Assembly: GCA_027004315.1 (NCBI GenBank)
Contig: JALTHV010000032.1
Location: 1 to 5,252, forward strand
DNA length: 5,252 bases
Source of the DNA: Deltaproteobacteria bacterium
GTDB lineage: Bacteria; Desulfobacterota; Dissulfuribacteria; Dissulfuribacterales; UBA3076
Reading direction: 5' to 3'
The notes beneath the pieces were generated by a model. It had not been told where the DNA came from and searched no databases. It worked only from the letters and a program-made list of their open reading frames with translations. How positions within the stretch are numbered: the stretch's first letter is position 1; each line of letters starts with the position of its first letter. Below, one piece after another: positions 1-5,141 of this stretch. The position numbers were made by a program, and so were the translations under genes.

Positions 1-430
1 GTATGAGATCTCAAATTTTGCCATTCCAGGAAAGGAATGCAGGCATAATACCAACTATTGGGAAAATGGGGCCTATCTGGGTCTTGGATGTTCAGCAGTG
101 TCTTTTTTGCCTCCAGACAGGGAGGGAAACACCAAGGATCTCTTTGATTATATAGAACTGGTGAAAGATGGCGGGAGGGCCATTGACGACCATGAGGTCC
201 TTGATCCAGAGGCCAGATTTAGGGAATCAGTGACTCTTGCCCTTCGCCTCACAAGGGGTATATCACTCCCTGAGTTCAGTGAGAGGTGGGGATATGACCC
301 AATCAGATACTATGGAGATACGCTCAAGGCACTGCTAGAGATGGAAATGCTTGCACTGGAAGGTCAGCGTCTCTTTCTCACTAAAAAGGGCAGGCGGCTG
401 GCCAATACAGTCTTGAGCGAACTCGTATAG
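1..430 (+). CDS. hemW: HemW-type heme chaperone (radical SAM, coproporphyrinogen oxidase-like), C-terminal part
   Basis: This is the 3' end of a gene cut by the window start; the reading frame begins at base 2 and ends at TAG 428-430, leaving about 142 residues. The first visible residues read YEISNFAIPGKECRHN followed by TNYW, then a GLGCSAVSF stretch. This is a hallmark of the HemW/HemN-like family, in which the region packs beside the radical SAM barrel. The later part (from about base 200: RFRESVTLALRLTRGI, then LLEMEMLALEG and LFLTKKGRRLANTVLSEL) matches the small winged-helix-like HemN C-terminal domain. HemW proteins are cytoplasmic or membrane-associated heme-binding chaperones and, despite old annotations, are generally not coproporphyrinogen oxidases. 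The CxxxCxxC iron-sulfur motif that would prove radical SAM identity lies outside the window. A 60-nt gap separates it from the next gene on the same strand, so the two may be co-transcribed. True HemN is less likely because YEISNFA..G..CRHN is typical of HemW. Confidence 0.9.
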   Translation, partial: YEISNFAIPGKECRHNTNYWENGAYLGLGCSAVSFLPPDREGNTKDLFDYIELVKDGGRAIDDHEVLDPEARFRESVTLALRLTRGISLPEFSERWGYDPIRYYGDTLKALLEMEMLALEGQRLFLTKKGRRLANTVLSELV

Positions 431-475
431 TATTATATGGTTTTCCACCATCCCTGGCCGGTATATTAAAAAATC

Positions 476-482
476 AAAGGAG
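476..482 (+). promoter_or_regulatory. Shine-Dalgarno site of the cysteine-cluster gene
   Basis: AAAGGAG lies 8 nt upstream of ATG 491. It fixes the start of the 255-residue protein and supports translation independent of the upstream hemW gene. Confidence 0.8.
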
Positions 483-490
483 TATAATCT

Positions 491-1258
491 ATGTCTAAAG
501 GACCTGAGGTCTATATCGATCAATCCAGGCAGTTAAGAGAAGAGGACACCTTCTGCTTTTCCTGTACCCCGGATAGAAGCTGTTTTACGGCCTGCTGTTA
601 TGACCTGAACCTCTTGCTCATGCCTTATGATATACTCCGGATTAAGAATCGCCTGGGTATGAAATCCAGCGATTTTCTCAAAGATTATACCAAGATATAT
701 GTTGGGCAGAATTCGGGACTCCCTGTAGTCTTGCTCAAGATGAAAGAATTTTATCGTAACTGTCCATTTTTGGAAAAGGGAAAGGGCTGTACGATCTATG
801 AAGACCGACCAGGTGCATGCCGTACCTATCCTCTTGTCAGAATGGCCTGCCGAAGCAGTGACAGGGATGGAGTAGATGAATTCTATTACATTATTAAGGA
901 GCCTGGTTGTGAAGGATTCCGCGACGGCAAGGAATGGACTGTCAAGGAATGGAAGACTAATCAGGGTATTGGCCCCTATAATGAGATGAATGATATCTTT
1001 GGAGAAATTTTGCAGGCAAAGACCGGGTTGGGCATACCATATCTCAATGCAGACCAAATCGACATCTTCGATCTGGGTTGCTATGACATAGATGGGTTCC
1101 GTCAATATTTCCTGGAAGGCCCCAGCCTTGAACGTTGCATGGAGTCTGAAGAGGTAATAGAGGCGATCTCCCAGGACGAGGTTGCCCTGCTCAGATATGG
1201 CATGCGTTGGGTCAAGAAGAAACTCTTCCAGGTTGACTCGCTGACTTCCCATACCTAA
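491..1258 (+). CDS. YkgJ-type cysteine-cluster protein (CxxCxxCC family, putative zinc or iron-sulfur binding)
   Basis: The 255-residue protein has the cysteine layout of the YkgJ/UPF0153 family. It shows C22-x2-C25-x5-C31-x3-C35-C36 near the N-terminus, then C91-P and C100, then the characteristic RPGAC110RTYP. Further cysteines lie at 120, 140, 197 and 216. Such clusters are thought to hold a metal (zinc or Fe-S), but the biochemical role of the family is not established, so no reaction is assigned. There is no signal peptide or membrane segment, which suggests a cytoplasmic protein. The start is well supported: AAAGGAG at 476-482 lies 8 nt before ATG 491. It follows hemW by 60 nt on the same strand, compatible with an operon. 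The TAA stop (1256-1258) falls inside the terminal repeat of the 151-bp element at 1255-1405. The last residues, after about LLRYGMRWVKKKL, may therefore be an insertion-altered tail. The long minus-strand open frame across the same bases looks like a shadow. Confidence 0.88.
   Translation: MSKGPEVYIDQSRQLREEDTFCFSCTPDRSCFTACCYDLNLLLMPYDILRIKNRLGMKSSDFLKDYTKIYVGQNSGLPVVLLKMKEFYRNCPFLEKGKGCTIYEDRPGACRTYPLVRMACRSSDRDGVDEFYYIIKEPGCEGFRDGKEWTVKEWKTNQGIGPYNEMNDIFGEILQAKTGLGIPYLNADQIDIFDLGCYDIDGFRQYFLEGPSLERCMESEEVIEAISQDEVALLRYGMRWVKKKLFQVDSLTSHT
1249..1254. repeat. Left copy of CCATAC direct repeat (possible target-site duplication)
   Basis: CCATAC abuts the left end of the 151-bp element and recurs directly after its right end at 1406-1411. 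Six bases is shorter than the 8-bp duplication around the sister element. It may be a decayed duplication or chance. Confidence 0.45.
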
Positions 1259-1405
1259 CCGTTCACATTCTCCCCCGGCCAGCGGTAGCCTTTTTTCAGG
1301 GTTTCAGGAGCATCGCTTGATGCACAAGATCAGGGCACTCTGCCCATTAATCCGCACTGAAACCCTGAAAAAAGGCTACCGCTGGCCGGGGACGTGAACG
1401 CTTAA
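1255..1405. mobile_element. 151-bp MITE-like inverted-repeat element, IS66-like ends
   Basis: The two ends are inverted repeats: CTAACCGTTCAC at 1255-1266 and the reverse complement of TTAAGCGTTCAC at 1394-1405. Inside, a perfect 35-bp inverted repeat pairs 1273-1307 with 1357-1391 (starting CCCCGGCCAGCGG and ending CAGGGTTTCAG). CCATAC occurs on both sides, directly touching the proposed ends (1249-1254 and 1406-1411), as expected of a decayed target-site duplication. No protein is encoded. The TAAGCG/TAACCG ends resemble IS66-family termini (GTAAGCG-type, known from general IS biology), and the second copy at 4978-5045 has a clear 8-bp duplication. The central loop (1308-1356) can itself form two small hairpins. 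It lies between convergent genes and could act as a bidirectional terminator. The exact boundary is uncertain by a base or two; a REP-type palindrome unrelated to transposition is the main alternative. Confidence 0.65.
1273..1391. repeat. Perfect 35-bp inverted repeat with branched loop (stem-loop of the 151-bp element)
   Basis: The left arm 1273-1307 is the exact reverse complement of the right arm 1357-1391, separated by 49 nt. The loop contains two further short hairpins: GCATC/GATGC (1310-1314 with 1319-1323, 4-nt loop) and GGGCA/TGCCC (1333-1337 with 1341-1345, 3-nt loop). As RNA or single-stranded DNA it could fold into a long stem topped by two small hairpins. The arms contain six-base T and A runs, so each strand might stall or terminate transcription from the convergent genes, but neither arm is a classical GC-hairpin-plus-U-tract terminator. 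Confidence 0.9.
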
Positions 1406-1411
1406 CCATAC
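1406..1411. repeat. Right copy of CCATAC direct repeat
   Basis: This is the partner of the repeat at 1249-1254, touching the right end of the 151-bp element. It lies in the short remaining gap before the 3' end of the response-regulator gene. Confidence 0.45.
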
Positions 1412-1435
1412 GTATCGAGGATCCTGGCACAGAAG

Positions 1436-2893
1436 TCAATCTGTAAGTGATATGTCTTTAGTCTTTACAGTATTGCTGGCATTGCGGTAATCATTAGGGT
1501 CCAGACCGTACTTCTTGAAGAGTTTATAAAAATCCGCTCGGTAGTAACCCGCATACTTCGCAGCCTGGCTGATATTCCCTTTGGTAATCCTGAAAAGGTC
1601 TTCCAGATACTTCTTGATGAACTGATCTTTGGCATCTTTTAACGGGAGTTTTTGGGAAGCCAGAGAAGCACTGACCAGGGCCGTATTGGCAAGCATGGAA
1701 GCGGTTATGGTGCTGCCCGTAGATATAGCAACAAGATACTCAACTATATTTTTCAGCTCACGCACATTCCCAGGCCAACTGTGGGCAAGAAAGGCCTCAA
1801 TGACATCTCCCTCGATTCTCGTGATATCTTTACCCATCTTGGCCCCGCATTTCTTAAAAAAGTACTGCATGAGCAGGAGGATATCGTCTGGCCTTTCCCT
1901 TAAGGGAGGGATATTGATTGGTACTACATGGATTCTGTAGTACAGGTCTTCCCTGAAACGACCATCTTCAACCATCTTACCGAGATTTCTATTGGTTGCC
2001 ACTATCAGCCGCACATCCACCTTCTGTGCGCAATTGCCCCCAACAGGTCTTATTTCTCCATTTTCTATAACTCTAAGTAATTTAGCCTGCATGGCCTTGC
2101 CCATTTCCCCCACCTCATCCAGGAAAAGTGTGCCTTTATGGGCCTGCCTGAAGAAGCCATCCTTGTTGGATACGGCATTTGTATAGGCCCCCTTGACGTG
2201 GCCAAAGAGTTCATCTTCCAGCAATGTCTCCGGGATAGCAGCACAGTTAACTGCAACAAAAGGCCCTTTGCACCTGCGGCTGTGGAAATGTATGGCATTA
2301 GCCACCAATTCCTTTCCGGTGCCTGACTCGCCATAAATAGTTATGGTGCTGTCGATAGGGGCTACCTGGATTATCTGCTTGAATACGGCCTTAATTTGCG
2401 GGCTGTTGCCTACTATGTCTGCAAACTGGAAGTGTCTCTCTACCAGATGCTCAAGATAGGCCACTCTTCCCAACAATTCTCTCCTTTCAAGGGCCTTTTC
2501 TATCTTCAGGGCCAGGTCCTCGTGGTTTATCGGCTTGGTGACATAGGAGAAGGCCCCTGCCTTTACTGCCTCAACTGCCTGGTCTATAGTACCGTATGCA
2601 GTAAAAATAATGGTCTGAAGACCCGGATCTATTTTGAGACACTCTTCCATGAGTTCTTTCCCGGACATTTCATCCATCCTTTGGTCAGACAGGAGGAGAC
2701 CGATCTCTCTACTCTGGTCCTTAAATATTTTAAGGGCATCTCTGGGATTTGATACCGTGACAACTTTATACCCCAGTAATTCGAGGCGCATTTTTATCAC
2801 TTCGAGTATATTTTTATCATCATCGACGAGGAGGATTCGTGACCCTGAGTGTGCATTCTTATCCTCTGGCTCTATTTTGGATAGACTGGTCAT
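1436..2893 (-). CDS. Sigma-54 dependent response regulator, NtrC class, GlrR/QseF-like
   Basis: This 485-residue cytoplasmic transcription activator is complete. Residues about 19-135 are a receiver with the acidic cluster D24-D26, phospho-acceptor D70 (in LLLSDQRMDEMSG), T98 and K120. Residues about 158-390 are the AAA+ sigma-54 activation domain: Walker A GESGTGKE 188-195, the sigma-54 contact loop as GAYTNA 235-240 (usual form GAFTGA), Walker B GTLFLDE 254-260 and WPGNVREL 373-380. Residues about 435-470 form a Fis-type helix-turn-helix (GNISQAAKYAGYYRADFYKL), close in wording to GlrR/ZraR-type tails. Phosphorylation at D70 should switch on ATP-driven remodelling of sigma-54 polymerase. 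ATG 2891-2893 is the first start after an in-frame stop; it has no clear Shine-Dalgarno. The gene diverges from a histidine kinase, its likely partner, and converges on the cysteine-cluster gene. The family is certain, the GlrR/QseF equivalence is inference from context, and target promoters are not visible. Confidence 0.93.
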   Translation of the reverse strand: MTSLSKIEPEDKNAHSGSRILLVDDDKNILEVIKMRLELLGYKVVTVSNPRDALKIFKDQSREIGLLLSDQRMDEMSGKELMEECLKIDPGLQTIIFTAYGTIDQAVEAVKAGAFSYVTKPINHEDLALKIEKALERRELLGRVAYLEHLVERHFQFADIVGNSPQIKAVFKQIIQVAPIDSTITIYGESGTGKELVANAIHFHSRRCKGPFVAVNCAAIPETLLEDELFGHVKGAYTNAVSNKDGFFRQAHKGTLFLDEVGEMGKAMQAKLLRVIENGEIRPVGGNCAQKVDVRLIVATNRNLGKMVEDGRFREDLYYRIHVVPINIPPLRERPDDILLLMQYFFKKCGAKMGKDITRIEGDVIEAFLAHSWPGNVRELKNIVEYLVAISTGSTITASMLANTALVSASLASQKLPLKDAKDQFIKKYLEDLFRITKGNISQAAKYAGYYRADFYKLFKKYGLDPNDYRNASNTVKTKDISLTD

Positions 2894-3004
2894 ATTTTTT
2901 CACTTTTATTGCTTGACAGACATTAACATCCAGACGTCATCCCGGCAAAGACCGAGATTCAGAGATCTTGCCCTGGCTTATTGAGAAGTTACCACTAGAA
3001 TCCT
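2894..3004. promoter_or_regulatory. Divergent intergenic region between regulator and kinase
   Basis: This 111-bp gap must hold the promoters of both the minus-strand regulator and the plus-strand kinase/lipoprotein unit. No convincing sigma-70 pair and no TGGCAC-N5-TTGC sigma-54 promoter could be identified on either strand, and no TGTC-N12-GACA site of the kind reported for GlrR was seen. A TTGACA hexamer occurs at 2913-2918 but lacks a suitable -10 element. The placement allows shared or autoregulated expression. Both start codons lack a good Shine-Dalgarno, so short-leader or leaderless messages are possible. Confidence 0.5.
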
Positions 3005-4531
3005 ATGAAAAATAGTCTAGTAACTAAATTTAAAAACAACAAGCTAAGCATCTTTAATAAACTTTTCTTCGGCTACCTGATACTCTTATCCATTATGATA
3101 CTGCCATGTGCGGTATCAATCTACTCGCTCTCAAAACTGGAGGTTTTTGCAACAAACGTAGTCAGACACGACATAGAGGTATCCAAGACCATAGAATACC
3201 TCAAGGGAATACTACCTTCCATAGAGATAGAGAGCTGCCGTCTGGTAACCCTATATAAAAAAGATTCATATAACTCCCTCCTATTACTGGTCAAAGACTT
3301 TAATGAGAATCTGATCAAGGTGCAAAAAAATAGTCCAACGAAAATCCAATCCACTGTTCAGACCATAGAGATCAACCTGAATAAACTCTTAAAACTTGCC
3401 CATGCCACCATAGAGAGCCCCCCTAGCAACAGGCCGCCTGAGATCATGCCTATTGAGGCCCAGAGGGAGAAGGAGGTCGAGGCCTTAATCTCCAATATAA
3501 TGTCTGAACTACGCAGCTTAGAAAAAAGTGTACGTGAGGAACTCAGGCACAAATCTTCCACTATTTCAGACCTTAGCTCACATGCAAAGGGATTAACTGT
3601 AATAGTGCTAGTCGGGGCCATAGCCTTCGCCCTCCTTGCCCCCTGGTTCCTCTACAAGTATATAAAGCAGCCAATTGATCAACTCCATCACGGCACTGAA
3701 GTCATAGGCCAAGGCCGTTTTGATCAACCCATTCCCGTAATCTCAGACGATGAATTGGGAAGGCTTGCCATGGCATTTAATAAGATGGCAGCAAGGCTCA
3801 AGGAACTAGATGAGTTAAAGTCTGATTTTATAGCAGTTGCTAGTCACGAGCTAAAGACCCCTCTGACTTCTATGATGGAATCCGTCAAACTACTCTCTGA
3901 GCCCAAGATTGGCAATTTAAACAAAAACCAGCTCAGGTTGATAACTATATTAAACGAGAGTATGACCCGGTTTCAAGACCTCATAGACGAACTCTTACAA
4001 CTTTCCAGGTTGCAGGCAAAGATCGAAGCCATTGAAAAACAACCCATGGACATAACAAAGATGTTTTCAGATGTCATCAAGATGTTGAGGCCCCTTGCCC
4101 AGAAAAAAAGACTTGACATAGAGCTTGTTTCTGTATCAGGTCTAAAAAAAGAGATACCGGCTGACGAAGAACGACTATTCCGTGCCCTTATGAATATCCT
4201 ACACAATGCCATAAAATTTAGCCCAAAAGATGGGAAAATAAAAATTGTCCTGGATCACACCGAAGATAGCCGCGGGAAATGGCTAAAAATAGGTATTATT
4301 GACGCCGGACCTGGGATAGAGAAACTCGACGCAAAAAAGATATTTGACAGATTTTATCAGATCCAGACAATACGCAAGAAAGGCGGATCCGGACTTGGTC
4401 TGGCAATTGCCAAAGAGATTATCTTGGCTCATGGAGGAAAGATTTGGGTAGAGAGTCCACCACCAAAAGGTGTTGCAATTTTATCGGGAAAAGGGACTGC
4501 CTTTTGGTCCCTTTTGCCATATTTTTCTTGA
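3005..4531 (+). CDS. Membrane sensor histidine kinase with HAMP domain, QseE/GlrK-like
   Basis: This 508-residue inner-membrane kinase has a first membrane helix at about 20-42 and a mostly helical periplasmic sensor region at about 43-195. The second membrane helix is at about 197-217. HAMP (about 217-270) includes PIDQLHHGTEVIGQGRFDQPI and DDELGRLAMAFNKM. HisKA has the phospho-acceptor H281 in the motif ASHELKTPLTSM, followed by a HATPase domain. The ATP-binding boxes are NILHNAIKF (397-405), DAGPGI (433-438), FDRFYQI and GGSGLGLAIAKEI (460-472). It should autophosphorylate H281 and pass phosphate to the divergently encoded regulator. ATG 3005 is the first start after in-frame TAG 2996-2998; its Shine-Dalgarno is poor. 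The C-terminal tail carries extra residues between VESPPPKG and GKGTAFWSLLP compared with the usual short turn. This is where the next gene overlaps by 88 nt in another frame. The sensed signal is unknown. Confidence 0.92.
   Translation: MKNSLVTKFKNNKLSIFNKLFFGYLILLSIMILPCAVSIYSLSKLEVFATNVVRHDIEVSKTIEYLKGILPSIEIESCRLVTLYKKDSYNSLLLLVKDFNENLIKVQKNSPTKIQSTVQTIEINLNKLLKLAHATIESPPSNRPPEIMPIEAQREKEVEALISNIMSELRSLEKSVREELRHKSSTISDLSSHAKGLTVIVLVGAIAFALLAPWFLYKYIKQPIDQLHHGTEVIGQGRFDQPIPVISDDELGRLAMAFNKMAARLKELDELKSDFIAVASHELKTPLTSMMESVKLLSEPKIGNLNKNQLRLITILNESMTRFQDLIDELLQLSRLQAKIEAIEKQPMDITKMFSDVIKMLRPLAQKKRLDIELVSVSGLKKEIPADEERLFRALMNILHNAIKFSPKDGKIKIVLDHTEDSRGKWLKIGIIDAGPGIEKLDAKKIFDRFYQIQTIRKKGGSGLGLAIAKEIILAHGGKIWVESPPPKGVAILSGKGTAFWSLLPYFS
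4433..4437 (+). promoter_or_regulatory. Shine-Dalgarno site inside the kinase gene, setting the lipoprotein start
   Basis: GGAGG lies 6 nt before TTG 4444 and is the strongest ribosome-binding sequence near either candidate start. It also encodes the glycines of the kinase HGGK motif, so part of the match is constrained by protein coding. The competing start TTG 4504 has AAAAGGGA at 4489-4496 but would leave a signal peptide with no basic residues. Confidence 0.55.
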
Positions 4532-4938
4532 TCCTGTTCATTGGATGTACGCCTGGGATCTATCAAGATCTCCACAATAGTATAACAGACCCATGGACAG
4601 AGGCCATGATATCTCTGAGAAAGGGACAAATTGATAAGGGAATATCCAGGCTGAAGCCATTGCTAAATAACCCTGATTATGCATGCCAGGCGGCATTTTA
4701 TCTGTGCACCTTTGATAAAGTCAGGAAAGAATACCTTAAAGTCATAAATTCAAAGGTCTGTATGTACAAAAGACCGGGAGACAAGAGGGTATTAGAGCGT
4801 CTTTTATCTGATGAAAAGGATCTCAAGCAATTAAAGTCAAAAAATCAGAGACTGAAAGAGGAGTTAGCCCGCCTTCGCTTCGAGCTAGAGAAGATGGAAG
4901 AGATCCAGCATAAAGCAGAAAAATGGCAGAGGAGATAG
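4444..4938 (+). CDS. Small coiled-coil lipoprotein, QseG/YfhG-like, overlapping the kinase gene
   Basis: From TTG 4444 the product is 164 residues. A basic stretch (K8, R9, K16, R17) is followed by a hydrophobic segment (about 20-34, LLVPFAIFFLILFIG) and C35, a lipobox-like FIGC site. Cleavage there would give a lipid-anchored protein of 130 residues. Threonine, not aspartate, follows the cysteine, which favours outer-membrane sorting in enterobacterial rules. The mature part has a helical region with cysteines at 81, 88 and 106, then a highly charged predicted coiled coil (about 116-160, LKSKNQRLKEELARLRFELE). In Enterobacteria the lipoprotein QseG/YfhG lies between kinase QseE/GlrK and regulator QseF/GlrR and also ends in a coiled coil. 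Position and architecture suggest a similar kinase-modulating role; sequence identity was not tested. The 88-nt out-of-frame overlap implies translational coupling. A 134-codon form starting at TTG 4444 without lipidation, or a shorter form starting at TTG 4504 (144 residues), cannot be excluded for the N-terminus. Confidence 0.75.
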   Translation: MGRESTTKRCCNFIGKRDCLLVPFAIFFLILFIGCTPGIYQDLHNSITDPWTEAMISLRKGQIDKGISRLKPLLNNPDYACQAAFYLCTFDKVRKEYLKVINSKVCMYKRPGDKRVLERLLSDEKDLKQLKSKNQRLKEELARLRFELEKMEEIQHKAEKWQRR

Positions 4939-4969
4939 GTTCCTATTCCCCTAAACTAAATGAGGATGA

Positions 4970-4977
4970 AGCATGAT
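4970..4977. repeat. Left copy of 8-bp target-site duplication AGCATGAT
   Basis: AGCATGAT ends exactly where the left inverted repeat of the 68-bp element begins. The identical 8-mer directly follows its right inverted repeat at 5046-5053. Exact adjacency on both sides is the usual footprint of transposition. Confidence 0.8.
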
Positions 4978-5045
4978 GTAACTGTTCACATCCCCCCGGC
5001 CGGGGACGTGGATGGTTGCAACAGGAGGGGGGTGTGAACGGTTAC
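4978..5045. mobile_element. 68-bp MITE with GTAAC ends and 8-bp target duplication, IS66-like
   Basis: The left end GTAACTGTTCACATCCCCC (4978-4996) matches the reverse complement of 5027-5045, GTAACCGTTCACACCCCCC, at 17 of 19 positions. The element is bracketed by AGCATGAT on both sides. GTAA termini with 8-bp duplications are a known signature of the IS66 family, so this is best read as a tiny non-autonomous derivative; the assignment is inference because no transposase is present. It contains the 12-bp palindrome CCCCGGCCGGGG (4994-5005) and GTTGCAAC (5015-5022). It shares 13 identical bases, GGCCGGGGACGTG (4998-5010), with the right part of the 151-bp element (1384-1396). It stands between the lipoprotein gene and purD and could fold into a hairpin affecting read-through. 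Confidence 0.75.
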
Positions 5046-5053
5046 AGCATGAT
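5046..5053. repeat. Right copy of 8-bp target-site duplication AGCATGAT
   Basis: This is identical to 4970-4977 and directly abuts the right end of the 68-bp element. The perfect identity suggests a fairly recent insertion. Confidence 0.8.
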
Positions 5054-5124
5054 AGAGTGTCTGAACGAAAGGTCCATTCAGGCACAATTTTAAATTCTAA
5101 TTTTTGAATTTTAGTCAAGGGATT

Positions 5125-5131
5125 GAAGGGG
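5125..5131 (+). promoter_or_regulatory. Shine-Dalgarno site of purD
   Basis: GAAGGGG lies 10 nt before ATG 5142. It is somewhat far but is the only purine-rich site close to the start, and it supports the chosen purD initiation codon. Confidence 0.6.
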
Positions 5132-5141
5132 TTTAAAGATC

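Larger units (their letters stand above)
4939..5141. other. Intergenic region upstream of purD
   Basis: These 203 bp contain no gene. They hold the 68-bp element (4978-5045), its flanking direct repeats, and an AT-rich stretch around 5085-5113 with a small AAATTC/GAATTT inverted repeat (5092-5097 with 5106-5111). The purD promoter probably lies here, but no hexamer pair stands out. No purine riboswitch or PurR-type operator was recognised, and no classical terminator follows the lipoprotein gene unless the element hairpin serves as one. Confidence 0.6.

Noticed and set aside
437..451. ATGGT/ACCAT hairpin between hemW and the cysteine-cluster gene
   Set aside because: A 5-bp AT-containing stem with no U tract is too weak to call a terminator.
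533..1252. 239-codon open frame on the minus strand opposite the cysteine-cluster gene
   Set aside because: The plus-strand frame has the family cysteine motifs and a good Shine-Dalgarno; the minus-strand translation shows no recognisable domain and is a shadow.
1255..1405. CRISPR-like or attachment-site interpretation of the repeats
   Set aside because: There is only one palindromic unit at this place, no spacer series, and no integrase or cas gene; a MITE explains ends and flanks better.
1425..1430. TGGCAC, resembling a sigma-54 -24 element
   Set aside because: The required TTGC-type -12 element does not follow at the right spacing, and the site points into the 3' end of the regulator gene.
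2913..2918. TTGACA as a -35 box for the kinase
   Set aside because: At 17 bp downstream the sequence is GTCATC, with no -10 likeness at neighbouring spacings.
5092..5111. AAATTC/GAATTT inverted repeat upstream of purD as an operator
   Set aside because: A six-base AT-only arm in an AT-rich stretch is expected by chance, and it does not match a known purine operator.
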